In this document: positions 22,607 through 32,386 of the stretch, piece after piece
Position numbering within the stretch: position 1 is the stretch's first letter
Layout of the letters: every line of letters starts with the position of its first letter
Source: Rhodobacteraceae bacterium HLUCCO18
GTDB lineage: Bacteria; Pseudomonadota; Alphaproteobacteria; Rhodobacterales; Rhodobacteraceae
Assembly: GCA_001314805.1 (NCBI GenBank)
Contig: LJSY01000002.1
Location: 62,001-126,000, forward strand
Length of the DNA stretch: 64,000 nucleotides
Reading direction: 5' to 3'
Made by a program: the position numbers and the translations under genes
The notes under the pieces: generated by a model
What the model was told of the DNA's origin: nothing
What the model saw: the letters and a program-made list of their open reading frames with translations, nothing else
Databases searched by the model: none

Positions 22607-23721
22607 GGGACCTTCAGCATTCCGCCGACGCCTCCACCGTCGAAGAGGCGATGGCCGCGCAGAATTACGAACAGGCCATCGTCGACAGCGAAGGCGCGAC
22701 CGCGCTGGCCATGCAGAACACGCTGCTGACGCCGCGCTTCTACACCACCGATTTCGACGAGATGGACGCCATCGACGTCACCCCCGTCCGCGAGGACTGG
22801 GACAAGCTCATCGCGCAGATGAAGGCCGACCCCAACAAGGGCCATTTCAAGAAGAACGAGGACTGGGACCATATCGACTGGGAGAACATGGAGCCCAAGC
22901 TGAAGGCCGAGTTCATCGACTTCCTCGTGTCCTCCTGCACCGCCGAGTTCTCGGGCTGCGTTCTCTACAAGGAGATGAAGCGGCGCGGCAACAACGAGGA
23001 CATCGTCACGCTGTTCCAGCTGATGGCGCGGGACGAGGCGCGGCATGCGGGCTTCATCAACGACGCGCTGCGCGAGGCGGGGATCGCGGTGAACCTCGGG
23101 TTCCTGACGCAGAAGAAGAAGTACACCTACTTCCGGCCCAAGTTCATCTATTACGCCACCTACCTGTCGGAAAAGATCGGCTACGCCCGTTACATCACCA
23201 TCTTCCGCCACCTCGAGAAGCAACCCGAGCATCGGTTCCACCCGATCTTCAAGTGGTTCAAGGAGTGGTGCAACGACGAGTTCAGCCATGGCGAGGCCTT
23301 CGCGCTCCTGATGAAGACCGACCCGAAGCTGACCCAGAGCTTCACCAACAAGCTCTGGATCAAGTTCTTCCTGACGGCGGTATATTCCACGATGTACGTG
23401 CGCGACCATCAGCGCCCGGCCTTCCATGCCGCCCTCGGCGTCGATCCGGACTGGTATGCCCATGAGGTCTTCACCAAGACCTCCGAGATCTCGAAGCAGG
23501 TGTTCCCGATCACGCTCGATATCGATCACCCGCGCTGGCAGAAGGGGCTCGAGGCGCTGCAACGCGCCAATGTGGACCTCGCCTCGGCCAAGAAGTCGGG
23601 GAATGTCTTCCAGCGCGTGGGGGCGAGCGCCCGGGCCGCGATGGCCTTCGTCAGCCTCTACACGATCCCCGCCAAGCAGCACCGCGTTCCGGTGCAGACC
23701 CGACTGGAGCCCGCCTACTGA
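22603..23721 (+). CDS. acsF: Mg-protoporphyrin IX monomethyl ester oxidative cyclase (aerobic)
   Basis: 372 residues. This diiron enzyme uses oxygen to form the isocyclic ring E. Ferritin-like iron ligands are present: Glu 115 (CTAEFSG), the first ExxH Glu 145/His 148 (RDEARHAG) and the second ExxH Glu 226/His 229 (NDEFSHGE). It overlaps bciE by 4 nt and puhE by one base. The anaerobic counterpart bchE is not in this window. Making ring E by an oxygen-dependent route fits an aerobic lifestyle, but bchE may exist elsewhere. Confidence 0.97.
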   Translation: MRDLQHSADASTVEEAMAAQNYEQAIVDSEGATALAMQNTLLTPRFYTTDFDEMDAIDVTPVREDWDKLIAQMKADPNKGHFKKNEDWDHIDWENMEPKLKAEFIDFLVSSCTAEFSGCVLYKEMKRRGNNEDIVTLFQLMARDEARHAGFINDALREAGIAVNLGFLTQKKKYTYFRPKFIYYATYLSEKIGYARYITIFRHLEKQPEHRFHPIFKWFKEWCNDEFSHGEAFALLMKTDPKLTQSFTNKLWIKFFLTAVYSTMYVRDHQRPAFHAALGVDPDWYAHEVFTKTSEISKQVFPITLDIDHPRWQKGLEALQRANVDLASAKKSGNVFQRVGASARAAMAFVSLYTIPAKQHRVPVQTRLEPAY

Positions 23722-24533
23722 TGCTCGGTTCGCCCTGGATCGCGGCGCTGGTCGCCCTTTTTCTGTGGTGGTTCTCCACCGGGGCGATCCTGCTCGCGGT
23801 CCGGCGCGTCGACCGTGAAGGCGCGGTTGCCCGGCTCTGGGCGGTTCTGTGGAACCTGCCCGTGCTGATCCTGGGCGGCCTGGGCTTCGTCGATACGCTG
23901 GGCAATGACAGCCTCGCCGGGGTCTACGTCGCCTTCCTGTCGGCGCTGGCGCTCTGGGGCTGGATCGAACTGGCGTTCCTGACCGGTGTCATTACTGGCC
24001 CGGTGCGCCAGCCGCTGCGTGACGGTGTCCCGGAATGGGAACGCTTCATCCGCGCGTGGGGCACCATCGCCTATCACGAGATGCTTCTGGCCTTCACGCT
24101 GATCACGATGATCGTGGCAAGCGTGGGCGCCGAGAACCAGTTCGGCATGTGGACCTTCGCGGTGCTCTTCGCCGCCAGGGTCAGCGCCAAGCTGAACCTC
24201 TATCTGGGCGTGCGGAAGATCAACGTGGAGTTCATTCCCGAACACCTCAACCACCTGCCCAGCCATTTCCGCATCGCGCGGATGAACTGGCTGTTTCCGA
24301 TCTCCATCACCGGCCTGAGCGTCGCCGCGGCCTACTGGCTCGGCCATGTCGCCGCCGCCGGAAGCCCGGCCGAGGCGGTCGGTTTCGCACTTCTGGGCGC
24401 GCTGACCGCGCTCGCCCTTCTGGAGCACTGGTTCATGGTGCTCCCCCTACCGGACGAGAGGCTGTGGCGCTGGATGCTGCCCGACCGTTCAACGCCAACC
24501 CAAGCAATGAAGACAAGCGAGGAAGCCCCATGA
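23721..24533 (+). CDS. puhE: Photosynthetic complex assembly protein PuhE
   Basis: 270 residues with about seven hydrophobic helices, matching PuhE (orf274 of Rhodobacter capsulatus, DUF3623). Conserved stretches include [17 protein letters not shown] and [13 protein letters not shown]. In Rhodobacter capsulatus PuhE modulates reaction-centre assembly and bacteriochlorophyll levels; its activity is unknown. It lies between acsF and hemA with overlaps on both sides. Confidence 0.93.
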   Translation: MLGSPWIAALVALFLWWFSTGAILLAVRRVDREGAVARLWAVLWNLPVLILGGLGFVDTLGNDSLAGVYVAFLSALALWGWIELAFLTGVITGPVRQPLRDGVPEWERFIRAWGTIAYHEMLLAFTLITMIVASVGAENQFGMWTFAVLFAARVSAKLNLYLGVRKINVEFIPEHLNHLPSHFRIARMNWLFPISITGLSVAAAYWLGHVAAAGSPAEAVGFALLGALTALALLEHWFMVLPLPDERLWRWMLPDRSTPTQAMKTSEEAP

Positions 24534-25741
24534 ACTTTGACAAGCTGTTTCAAGCCCAGCTCGATCAACTGAAGGACGAGGGCAACTATCGCATCTTCGC
24601 CGAACTGCAGCGCAAGTGTGGGGCTTTCCCAAGGGTCCGCAACCATTCTGACGGTCAGGATGAGGTGACGGTGTGGTGTTCCAACGACTACCTCGGCATG
24701 GGTCAGCACCCGACGGTGATCGAGGCGATGCGCAGCACCGTCGCCGAATGCGGCACCGGGGCCGGGGGCACGCGCAACATCTCGGGCAACGCGTGGCACC
24801 ACAAGCAGCTTGAGGCGGAGCTTGCCGACCTCCACCAGAAGGAAGACGCGCTTCTGTTCACCTCCGGCTACGTCTCGAACTGGGCGGCGCTGTCGACGCT
24901 GGGCTCGCGCCTGCCCAACGCGGTGATCCTGTCCGATGAGCTGAACCACGCGTCGATGATCGAGGGCATCCGCCACGCCCGCTGCCAGAAGGTCATCTGG
25001 AAGCACAACGACCCCGAGGATCTGGACCGCAAGCTCGCCGCGCTGCCCGCCAACGCCACCAGGATCGTGGCCTTCGAATCCGTCTATTCGATGGACGGCG
25101 ACATCGCCCCGATCAAGGAGATCCTCGATGTCTGCGACAAGCATGGCGCCATGTCCTATATCGACGAGGTCCACGCGGTCGGCATGTACGGCCCGCGCGG
25201 CGGCGGCGTGGCCGAGCGCGAGGGGCTGATGGACCGCATCACCCTGATCGAGGGCACGCTGGGCAAGGCCTTCGGCGTGGTCGGCGGCTACATCACCGGC
25301 TCCCACGCGCTGTGCGATTTCATCCGCAGCTTCGCCAGCGGCTTCATCTTCACCACGGCGCTGCCGCCGGCGGTTGCCGCCGCCGCGACGGCCTCGATTC
25401 GCCACCTGAAGGAAAGCTCGGTCGAGCGTGACATGCAGAAACGGCAGGTCGCGCGCCTGCGTGCGCGGCTTGACGCCGAGGGCATTCCGCATGAACGCAA
25501 CCCGTCCCACATCATCCCGGTGATGGTGAAGGATCCGGTGAAGTGCCGGATGCTGAGCGATATCCTGATGGAGCAGTTCGGCATCTACGTGCAGCCGATC
25601 AATTATCCAACGGTGCCGAAGGGAACCGAGCGCCTGCGCTTCACCCCCGGGCCGCTGCATACCGATGAGGACATCGAATACCTCGTCCTGGCGCTCAAGA
25701 CCTTGTGGAAACAGTGCGCGATCGCCCATGCAGTGGCCTGA
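24530..25741 (+). CDS. hemA: 5-aminolevulinate synthase
   Basis: 403 residues. This PLP-dependent enzyme makes 5-aminolevulinate from glycine and succinyl-CoA, the first step for haem and bacteriochlorophyll. The PLP-binding Lys is about residue 246 in EGTLGKAFG, and [11 protein letters not shown] precedes it. The ATG overlaps the puhE stop by 4 nt, so it is the last gene of the superoperon. Placing hemA in the PGC couples precursor supply to pigment genes, as in Rhodobacter. A second isozyme could exist elsewhere. Confidence 0.97.
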   Translation: MNFDKLFQAQLDQLKDEGNYRIFAELQRKCGAFPRVRNHSDGQDEVTVWCSNDYLGMGQHPTVIEAMRSTVAECGTGAGGTRNISGNAWHHKQLEAELADLHQKEDALLFTSGYVSNWAALSTLGSRLPNAVILSDELNHASMIEGIRHARCQKVIWKHNDPEDLDRKLAALPANATRIVAFESVYSMDGDIAPIKEILDVCDKHGAMSYIDEVHAVGMYGPRGGGVAEREGLMDRITLIEGTLGKAFGVVGGYITGSHALCDFIRSFASGFIFTTALPPAVAAAATASIRHLKESSVERDMQKRQVARLRARLDAEGIPHERNPSHIIPVMVKDPVKCRMLSDILMEQFGIYVQPINYPTVPKGTERLRFTPGPLHTDEDIEYLVLALKTLWKQCAIAHAVA

Positions 25742-25751
25742 GCGAACTAAC

Positions 25752-25764
25752 GTTATCGGATAAC
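25752..25764. promoter_or_regulatory. Perfect inverted repeat between hemA and cycA
   Basis: GTTATC-G-GATAAC, a 13-bp perfect palindrome with a one-base centre, lies 76 bp before the cycA start in a 99-bp gap. It does not match the PpsR consensus. It could be an operator for cycA. Nearby TATTTAAC (25799-25806) might hold a -10 element. The protein that would bind is unknown. Confidence 0.35.
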
Positions 25765-25840
25765 AGCGAAAAAGGGGTAGACCCTGCCGCAGCGGCGCTA
25801 TTTAACTGGCCCGTGAGCATTCCAAGAAGGGAGACTACCC

Positions 25841-26290
25841 ATGCAGAGCAAGTTTGCACTCGCCACAGCGGCAACGCTCCTGTCCGCCGGTATGGCCTAT
25901 GCCGATGCCCATGCCGCCTCGGGCGATCCGGCCGCCGGTGAGGCCGCGTTTCGTGCCTGCGCCGCCTGCCACAACGTCGTGAACGACGCGGGCGACGTGC
26001 TGGTCGGACGTCCCAACATCCGGACTGGTCCGAATCTCTATGGCGTTGCCGGCCGCTTGGCCGGTTCGGTCGAAGATTTCCGCTATTCGCCCGGGCTGCA
26101 GGCCCTCAACGAAGCCGAAGTCGTCTGGGTCGAGGAAAACTTCGCGACCTACATCCAGGACCCGACCGGCTACATCCGTGAAGCAGCGGGCGACGACGGC
26201 CTGCGCGGTTCGATGGCCGCACAGCGCATGCGCGGCGATACCGATGCGGTCGATCTCTACGCCTACCTGGCGTCGCTGGCGGCGGAATAA
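25841..26290 (+). CDS. cycA: Cytochrome c2
   Basis: 149 residues. A signal peptide (about 1-21, ending AYA-DA) directs it to the periplasm. One haem motif, CAACH, is at 40-44. The probable Met axial ligand lies in GSMAAQRM near the C-terminus, followed by VDLYAYLASLAAE. It is a soluble electron carrier between the bc1 complex and the reaction centre or its PufC subunit. GAAGGGAG precedes the ATG. A 99-bp gap from hemA suggests its own promoter, and a strong terminator follows. Confidence 0.93.
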   Translation: MQSKFALATAATLLSAGMAYADAHAASGDPAAGEAAFRACAACHNVVNDAGDVLVGRPNIRTGPNLYGVAGRLAGSVEDFRYSPGLQALNEAEVVWVEENFATYIQDPTGYIREAAGDDGLRGSMAAQRMRGDTDAVDLYAYLASLAAE

Positions 26291-26318
26291 GCACAGCTTC
26301 CGAAGGCATGACATCGAG

Positions 26319-26350
26319 AAGGGCGGGCGCCTCGGGCGGCCCGCCCTTTT
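26319..26350 (+). terminator. Intrinsic terminator after cycA
   Basis: AAGGGCGGGC / GCCCGCCCTT with a 10-nt loop, followed by TTTT. It lies between the convergent genes cycA and bchO, so it closes the plus-strand superoperon. Confidence 0.85.
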
Positions 26351-26369
26351 CAATTGTCCGTTTCCGTGG

Positions 26370-27242
26370 CTACTCCGCCGCGGCCTGCGCCCTGTCGTCG
26401 AGGACTTTCAGAACCTCGGCCGCCACGCGATCGGGCGCTTCCTCCTGCGCGAGGTGCCCGACACCTGCGAAGCCCACGAGCCGCGCCTCCGGCATCGACG
26501 CGGCGGCGCGTTCGGCCACCGAAAGCGCCACGGCCTGATCGTTCGCGCCATGCAGGAACAGCGTCGGCACATCGATGCGCGGCAGTGCTGCGCCAAGCTC
26601 CCGCAGGGACCATTGCGCCATCATGGCCAGCGTGCCGTCCACGTGACTGCGCCGCGCGATGAGCCGGGCGTAAACGGCCAGACCGTCCGCATCCAGATTG
26701 CTGCCCGTGGCGCCGATCATGCTGCGGACCTGCGATTCGGAACTGCCCCGGCTGAGGAAGAGACCCGTCAGCGGGTTCATCGCCATCACCCGCGCCATGA
26801 TCGGAAAGACCACGCCTGCGGGGCCCCGGAAATCCTCCAGCGCGCCGTTGATCACGACAAGGCGGTCGAGCGCCAACAGCCCCTGCCGCGCGATCTCCAG
26901 CGCGATGGCGCCGCCGGCGGAATGACCGATGACGATGCGCGGCGCGGCCTCCATCGTCTGCATCAGCGCCGCGATATCGCGTGCCACCTGCGGCAGACCC
27001 GACCGCCCGCGCGGGCTTTGCGTGAATCCGTGGCCGGGCAGGTCCGGCGCGATCAGGCGATAACGGTCATCCAGATAAGGGATCAGCCGGTGCCATGTGT
27101 GCGAGGATGCGCCCGCGCCATGCAGCAACAGGATTTCGGGACCGGTTCCCGTGACCTGCAGATGCCACCGGTGCGGCGCCGAGGCGACGGCGCGGCTGGC
27201 CGAGCGGAGCGGCCAGTCCTCGGGTGGCAGCGGCGGGGTCAT
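26370..27242 (-). CDS. bchO: BchO, alpha/beta hydrolase linked to magnesium chelatase
   Basis: 290 residues with an alpha/beta-hydrolase fold: oxyanion region LLHGAGASSHTWH, nucleophile elbow GHSAGG, and a late His in GVGHLAQEE. BchO is encoded with bchI and bchD in purple bacteria; its precise role in bacteriochlorophyll synthesis is not established. The ATG overlaps the bchD stop by 4 nt. It is the last gene of the leftward crtA-bchI-bchD-bchO unit. Confidence 0.94.
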   Translation of the reverse strand: MTPPLPPEDWPLRSASRAVASAPHRWHLQVTGTGPEILLLHGAGASSHTWHRLIPYLDDRYRLIAPDLPGHGFTQSPRGRSGLPQVARDIAALMQTMEAAPRIVIGHSAGGAIALEIARQGLLALDRLVVINGALEDFRGPAGVVFPIMARVMAMNPLTGLFLSRGSSESQVRSMIGATGSNLDADGLAVYARLIARRSHVDGTLAMMAQWSLRELGAALPRIDVPTLFLHGANDQAVALSVAERAAASMPEARLVGFAGVGHLAQEEAPDRVAAEVLKVLDDRAQAAAE

Positions 27243-28948
27243 GCCACATCCAGCGCCGCGTCGACGGCGGAGGATACGGACCTTGCATCAGCACGCGGCA
27301 GCGGCAGATAGGGCACACCCATGTCGCGGGCCAGTTCGTCGAGGCCACGCGTGGGCCTCAGCCCCGTGTCGATGACCAGACCGCTCAGGCCCTTCGCGCG
27401 GATGGCCCGCGCCATCAGCCGCGAATCCTCTGCCGCCTGCGCGCGGTTGGCGACGCCCGACAGGTCCACGTTTGCGCGCCCGTCGGTCAGAAGCGCGATG
27501 GAGGGCGTCATGCCCTTGCCCTGCGCAAGACCCGCGAGTTCAAGCGCCGCCTTCAGCCCCGAGGCCAGCGGCGTTCCGCCCCCGCCGGGTAGCTGCTCGA
27601 GACGGCGCTTGGTCTGCACCAGAGAGCGCGTGGGCGGCAGGAGAACGTCAGCCCCGTCGCCGCGAAACGCCACGAGGGCGACGTGATCGCGGCGGGCGTA
27701 GGCCTCGCCCAGCAAAAGCTCGATGGCGCCTTTCGCCTCGGCGAGGCGGGCCAGCGCGGCGGAGCCGGAGGCGTCCACCACGAAGATGATCGCGCGGTCG
27801 GACCGTTCCTCGTACTGGCGCACGCGGACGTCGGACATGCGGATGTGCAGGCGGTCGTTCTGCCCCGTGGTCTGCCGGCGCAGCGGTTGCCAGGGTGCCG
27901 CGGCCCGAAGCGTGGCCACCAGATCCACGCGCGTGTCGCTGCCCAGCCGCCCGGCGCGCGAGGGCAGGGGCCGGCCCCGGCGGTTGCCCTTCTTCGCGGC
28001 GCCGGTGCCCGAGGCGGAGGCCGCGTTGCGCGCGGCGCGACCCGCTTCCATCCGAGCCAGAAGATCGGGAGGCAGCATGGCGCGCGCGGCCTCCAGCATC
28101 ATCTCGGCGGGGACATGCGGCGTGTCGTCCTCGGTTTCGCTGTCTTCGCTGCCATCTTCGGGACTGTCATCCTCTTGCGGCGGTTCGGGCGGTTCTTGCT
28201 CGGCGGGCGCCTCGGGCATCTGCGTCGCGCGCGGGGCCAAGACCAGCTCTACCGCCGTCAGAAGATCGGCTTCGTCCACCTCGGTCTCACCCGACAGCGC
28301 CGCGCTGGCGCGGGCCAGCGCGAGCGCCTGCAGCGGTGCGCGCAGTGACGTGATGCCGAGGCGAAAGGCGACCTGCGCGAGGTCGGAGATGGTGGTGTCC
28401 GGGACGGTGACGTGCGGCAGGACGCGCCGCGCCTCGACCAGCGCATCGGTGTCGAGCTGCAACTCGGGCGCGTCGGACAGCGGCACATCGCCAAGATCGA
28501 GATGGATCGCCAGCCGGTCGGCGAGGCTTTCGGGGATGCGTTCCTCTGGACCTGCCCCTTCGTCGAGCGCCAGCAGCGACAGGCCCTTGCGGTCGTCCAG
28601 CGCACGGGCGAGACGTGCGGCCAGTCGCGGCTTGGCGCGTTCGGCCATGGGCAGGATCAGAACGCCGGGACGGTCCAGAAGGCCCTTCGTGCGCGTGACG
28701 GTCCCGCCGCCCAGCGTGGCGGCAAGGTCGATGCCGCCGAAAAGCGCGTCGTCCCCGATATCGGGATGCAGGCGCGAGACGGTCTTGCCCCGCATGGCGA
28801 GGTCGAAGCCCTTGAGGAACCGGTCCCGCACCGGCCCGACGCGGGCGCGCAGCCAGATGCCCCCCAGCGCTGCGGGGTCAAGCGCGAAACAGGCAAGCGC
28901 AAGGTTCGCGCGCTGCCAGCGTTCTTCCGCGTGGGGGGCGTCGCTCAC
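27239..28948 (-). CDS. bchD: Magnesium chelatase subunit D
   Basis: 569 residues from a GTG at 28948 that overlaps the bchI stop as GTGA (protein begins [10 protein letters not shown]). The N-terminal AAA-like half is followed by an acidic, Pro-rich linker (runs such as [20 protein letters not shown]), then a C-terminal von Willebrand A domain with the MIDAS motif DASGSAA. It forms the hexameric AAA platform with BchI that drives Mg insertion by BchH. Longer upstream frames lie inside bchI. Confidence 0.96.
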   Translation of the reverse strand: MSDAPHAEERWQRANLALACFALDPAALGGIWLRARVGPVRDRFLKGFDLAMRGKTVSRLHPDIGDDALFGGIDLAATLGGGTVTRTKGLLDRPGVLILPMAERAKPRLAARLARALDDRKGLSLLALDEGAGPEERIPESLADRLAIHLDLGDVPLSDAPELQLDTDALVEARRVLPHVTVPDTTISDLAQVAFRLGITSLRAPLQALALARASAALSGETEVDEADLLTAVELVLAPRATQMPEAPAEQEPPEPPQEDDSPEDGSEDSETEDDTPHVPAEMMLEAARAMLPPDLLARMEAGRAARNAASASGTGAAKKGNRRGRPLPSRAGRLGSDTRVDLVATLRAAAPWQPLRRQTTGQNDRLHIRMSDVRVRQYEERSDRAIIFVVDASGSAALARLAEAKGAIELLLGEAYARRDHVALVAFRGDGADVLLPPTRSLVQTKRRLEQLPGGGGTPLASGLKAALELAGLAQGKGMTPSIALLTDGRANVDLSGVANRAQAAEDSRLMARAIRAKGLSGLVIDTGLRPTRGLDELARDMGVPYLPLPRADARSVSSAVDAALDVA

Positions 28949-29964
28949 GCGAGGACCTCCTCCACGGTGCGGGTGACGCGGGTGGTCGATCCGGCCTCGT
29001 CCAGCGGATCGCGGCGGAGCCGGTGGCGCAGCGCCGAGGGTGCGACGCTGCGCAGATGCGCCCGCGTGACCGACGGCGCGTCCTCGAAGGCGGCCAGCGC
29101 ACGGGCCGCGCGCAACAGCGTCAGCTCCCCGCGCAAACCGTCCGACCCCAGCGCCACGCAAAGCTCGGCGCAATCGCGGAGGATCGCGTCCTCGGCATCG
29201 ACGCGGGCCAGCGCCGCGCGGGCCGTCACGATCCGGGCGCGCAGGGCCATGTCGTCATCGTGCCAGTCGGCGAGGAAGGCGGACTGGTCGCGGTCATAGG
29301 CGTCACGACGGCGGATGACGTCGACGCGCACGTCGATATCCCTGGGGCTCTGCACCTCGACCGACAGGCCGAACCGGTCCAGAAGCTGCGGGCGAAGCTC
29401 CCCCTCCTCGGGGTTTCCGGACCCGACCAGCACGAAGCGCGCGGGGTGGCGGATCGAAAGACCCTCCCGTTCCACGACGTTCTGGCCCGATTGCGCCACG
29501 TCGAGCAGAAGGTCGACAAGGTGATCCTCCAGCAGGTTCACCTCGTCGATATAGAGGTATCCGCGATTGGCGCGCGCCAGCAGGCCGGGTTCGAACGCCT
29601 TTTCGCCGTGGGACAGCGCCTTTTCGATGTCGAGCGCGCCGACCACGCGATCCTCGGTCGCGCCCAGCGGCAGATCGATGACCGGCGTGGGTTTCTCGAC
29701 CACGGAATGGTCGTGCACATGCGCCCAGTCCGGCACATCGGCCTCGGCGGCGGAATTCACCGGGCAGCCCGCCACGGCGCGGATCGGCGGGAGCAGGGCC
29801 GCAAGCCCGCGCACGGCGGTGGATTTGCCCGTTCCACGGTCCCCGAACACCAGAACGCCCCCGATGCCGGGGTCGATGGCGGTCAGGATCATGGCGAGCT
29901 TCATCTCGTCCTGGCCCACGATGGCGGAGAACGGGAAGGGCCCGGTCAGCGGCTTTTCGGTCAT
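28945..29964 (-). CDS. bchI: Magnesium chelatase ATPase subunit I
   Basis: 339 residues. AAA+ ATPase of Mg chelatase. The Walker A motif GDRGTGKST is at 41-49, and Walker [13 protein letters not shown] and sensor-like [19 protein letters not shown] follow. The ATG overlaps the crtA stop by 4 nt and the stop overlaps the GTG of bchD, giving a tightly coupled crtA-bchI-bchD-bchO unit controlled from the crtA-crtI promoter region. Confidence 0.97.
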   Translation of the reverse strand: MTEKPLTGPFPFSAIVGQDEMKLAMILTAIDPGIGGVLVFGDRGTGKSTAVRGLAALLPPIRAVAGCPVNSAAEADVPDWAHVHDHSVVEKPTPVIDLPLGATEDRVVGALDIEKALSHGEKAFEPGLLARANRGYLYIDEVNLLEDHLVDLLLDVAQSGQNVVEREGLSIRHPARFVLVGSGNPEEGELRPQLLDRFGLSVEVQSPRDIDVRVDVIRRRDAYDRDQSAFLADWHDDDMALRARIVTARAALARVDAEDAILRDCAELCVALGSDGLRGELTLLRAARALAAFEDAPSVTRAHLRSVAPSALRHRLRRDPLDEAGSTTRVTRTVEEVLA

Positions 29965-30701
29965 TCTGCGGCTACCTCGATCGGATCTTGTGTGTGTCGT
30001 TCGGGACGGTGCGTCAGGTCTGGTGTGACGCCGTCCCACATGCCCTCGACCGCGTCGACGCGGAAGCGGGCGTAGAGTTCTTCCTTGAACCAGCCACCCT
30101 CGCGGACGGCCTTCACGGCGCGGGCATGCGGCCCGTCGGCGCGGGCGAAATCCGCCATTGTCCGGGTGTCGGGCCAGATGGAGAACGTCACCTGCTGCAT
30201 CCACGGCACCTCGCCGATGCCGATCTTGAACATGACGTTGGGATCGGCGCCGATGGCGCGGGAAACACCGGGCTCCTGCCCCCAGAACTTCAGCGCGACG
30301 GAAGGTTTCACGGTGGCGCGCGTGATCGCGGCGATGGGACCGTCGAGGGCGACGTCCTGCGGCACGAAGGGCTCCGTCCCAGCCCATTTGCCGCGCGCGG
30401 AGGCGGGCGTCATGAAGATGGTCATCGCCTCGTCTGCATGGTCGCGATAGGCGCGGAACACCGAGGTTCCCAGCATCGCGCGCCGCGCGGCGTCATGATC
30501 GGGCCATGTGCCGAGAATCGCGTAGACGGAGGTGTTGGGTATGGGCGTGAAGCCCTCGCCCGTGCCGGAGCCGCAAAGCTTGAACGTCTGCAGATCGCGA
30601 ATCTGCCTGAGCGCGAATCGGGCGGTCGCCATCTGTGAAAACGCCCAGAGGCGTGCGGAGACTGAGCCAAAGCGAAACAGGCTCAACGTGACGGATTGCA
30701 T
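29961..30701 (-). CDS. crtA: Spheroidene monooxygenase
   Basis: 246 residues from the ATG at 30701 ([10 protein letters not shown]), which has GGAGG 7 nt upstream; a further upstream ATG has no such site. It oxidises spheroidene to spheroidenone with oxygen. Family stretches include [27 protein letters not shown] and [10 protein letters not shown]. Its presence predicts keto-carotenoids of the spheroidene series. The other pathway genes crtC, crtD, crtE and crtF are not in the window. Confidence 0.95.
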   Translation of the reverse strand: MQSVTLSLFRFGSVSARLWAFSQMATARFALRQIRDLQTFKLCGSGTGEGFTPIPNTSVYAILGTWPDHDAARRAMLGTSVFRAYRDHADEAMTIFMTPASARGKWAGTEPFVPQDVALDGPIAAITRATVKPSVALKFWGQEPGVSRAIGADPNVMFKIGIGEVPWMQQVTFSIWPDTRTMADFARADGPHARAVKAVREGGWFKEELYARFRVDAVEGMWDGVTPDLTHRPERHTQDPIEVAAE

Positions 30702-30716
30702 GGCCGGTCCTCCATG

Positions 30717-30741
30717 TGTCAACTTATATTTACATATTATG
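30717..30741 (-). promoter_or_regulatory. PpsR palindrome and -10 box for crtA
   Basis: The perfect palindrome TGT-N12-ACA occupies 30717-30734. On the minus strand CATAAT (30741-30736) immediately precedes it, a good -10 hexamer for crtA-bchIDO. No strong -35 is visible at the right distance. The arrangement mirrors the crtI side. Confidence 0.65.
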
Positions 30742-30776
30742 CCGCAGGAGGGAAGGAAATTCCCATCTCCTTTTCC

Positions 30777-30821
30777 TTGGCAAAACGCCGCGCTATGCCA
30801 TAATGTAAATCAGACTAGACA
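30777..30821 (+). promoter_or_regulatory. crtI promoter with overlapping PpsR palindrome
   Basis: A -35 box TTGGCA (30777-30782) and a -10 box CATAAT (30799-30804) are 16 bp apart, each five of six matches to consensus. The perfect palindrome TGT-N12-ACA (30804-30821) begins at the last base of the -10, so PpsR would sit on the start point. The leader to the crtI ATG at 30836 would be about 25 nt. Confidence 0.7.
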
Positions 30822-30835
30822 CCATTGGACACGAT

Positions 30836-32386
30836 ATGAACGACCATTCTTCATCGTCCCATGCCTCGCGCGCCATCGTCATAGGCGCCGGTCTGGGTGG
30901 CCTGTCGGCCGCCATGCGACTGGGCGCGAAGGGCTATCGGGTGACACTTCTTGACCGGCTTGACCGGGCCGGGGGGCGCGGCTCTTCGATCACGCAGAAC
31001 GGGCACCGGTTCGATCTGGGCCCCACGATCGTGACCGTGCCGCAGGTCTTTCGCCAGCTTTGGGCGGAATGCGGGCGCGACTTCGACACGGACGTCGATC
31101 TGCGGCCTGTCGATCCCTATTACGAAATCCGCTGGCGCGACGGCTCCACCTTCCGCGTGCGGCAGGACGAAGACGCCATGATCGAGGAGGTGCGCCGCCT
31201 CTTTCCCAGGGACGAGGCCGGGTACCGCAAGTTCCTGAAGGACAGCGAGGAACGGTATCAGTTCGGCTTCGAGGGGCTGGGCCGCCGCCCGATGAACAAG
31301 CTGATGGACCTGATCCGGGAACTTCCCGGTTTCATCCGTCTGCGCGCCGACCGGTCCGTCTATGGCCACGCCAAGGCGCGCGTCCGCGACCCGAGGCTTC
31401 GCATGGCGCTGAGCTTTCATCCACTCTTCATCGGGGGAGACCCCACCCACGTGACGTCGATGTATATCCTCGTCAGTCACCTCGAGAAGGAATTCGGCGT
31501 CCATTACGCAATGGGCGGCGTGCAGGCGATGGCCGACGCCATGGTCCGCGTGATCGAGGATCAGGGCGGCCAGGTACGCCAGGGCGCCGAGGTCGACGAG
31601 ATCCTGACGCGCAATGGCGCGGCCACCGGCGTGCGCCTGACCGACGGGCAGGAGATGGCCGCCGAGATCGTCGTCTCCAACGCCGATCCGGGCCACACCT
31701 ACAGCCACCTTCTGCGCCGCACGCCACGCAAGCGCTGGACGGACAAACGGCTGGGTCGGGCGCGCTGGTCGATGGGTCTTTTTGTCTGGTATTTCGGCAC
31801 GAAGGGCACGCGCGGCAAATGGAGTGACGTGGGTCACCACACCATCCTCAACGGCCCGCGCTACCGGGGCCTGCTGCACGATATTTTCATGCGCAAGCAT
31901 CTGGCCGATGACATGTCCGTCTACCTGCACCGGCCCTCCGTCACCGACCCGAGCGCGGCGCCGGAGGGCGACGACACGTTCTATGCCCTGTCCCCGGTGC
32001 CGAACCTGCATGGCACCGACGCCGTGGACTGGGCCGAAAAGGCGGAAGACTACCGCCAGAACCTCGCCCGCGTGCTGGACGAGAACCTGATCCCCGGTTT
32101 CGAAGCGGACCTGTCGGCCAGCGAGCTCTTCACGCCCGACACCTTCGTGTCGCGCTACCTCAGCCCCCATGGCGCGGGCTTCAGCCTGGAGCCGCGCATC
32201 TTCCAGAGCGCGTGGTTCAGGCCGCACAACATCTCGGAGGAGGTGCGCAACCTCTATCTTGTCGGTGCGGGCACCCATCCGGGCGCTGGCATCCCCTCGG
32301 TCGTGACCTCGTCCGAAGTGCTGACGAAGCTGGTGCCGGACGCCCCGCGCCCCTTCGCCCATGACGTGAGGCTGGCGGCCGAATGA
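30836..32386 (+). CDS. crtI: Phytoene desaturase
   Basis: 516 residues. FAD-dependent desaturase converting phytoene toward neurosporene or lycopene. The N-terminal dinucleotide motif AIVIGAGLGGLSAAMRLG (about residues 13-30) and the C-terminal NLYLVGAGTHPGAGIPSV are typical of CrtI. The upstream region lacks a clear Shine-Dalgarno sequence, so the start rests on the first ATG after the promoter and on homology of the N-terminus. The stop overlaps crtB by 4 nt. Confidence 0.96.
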   Translation: MNDHSSSSHASRAIVIGAGLGGLSAAMRLGAKGYRVTLLDRLDRAGGRGSSITQNGHRFDLGPTIVTVPQVFRQLWAECGRDFDTDVDLRPVDPYYEIRWRDGSTFRVRQDEDAMIEEVRRLFPRDEAGYRKFLKDSEERYQFGFEGLGRRPMNKLMDLIRELPGFIRLRADRSVYGHAKARVRDPRLRMALSFHPLFIGGDPTHVTSMYILVSHLEKEFGVHYAMGGVQAMADAMVRVIEDQGGQVRQGAEVDEILTRNGAATGVRLTDGQEMAAEIVVSNADPGHTYSHLLRRTPRKRWTDKRLGRARWSMGLFVWYFGTKGTRGKWSDVGHHTILNGPRYRGLLHDIFMRKHLADDMSVYLHRPSVTDPSAAPEGDDTFYALSPVPNLHGTDAVDWAEKAEDYRQNLARVLDENLIPGFEADLSASELFTPDTFVSRYLSPHGAGFSLEPRIFQSAWFRPHNISEEVRNLYLVGAGTHPGAGIPSVVTSSEVLTKLVPDAPRPFAHDVRLAAE

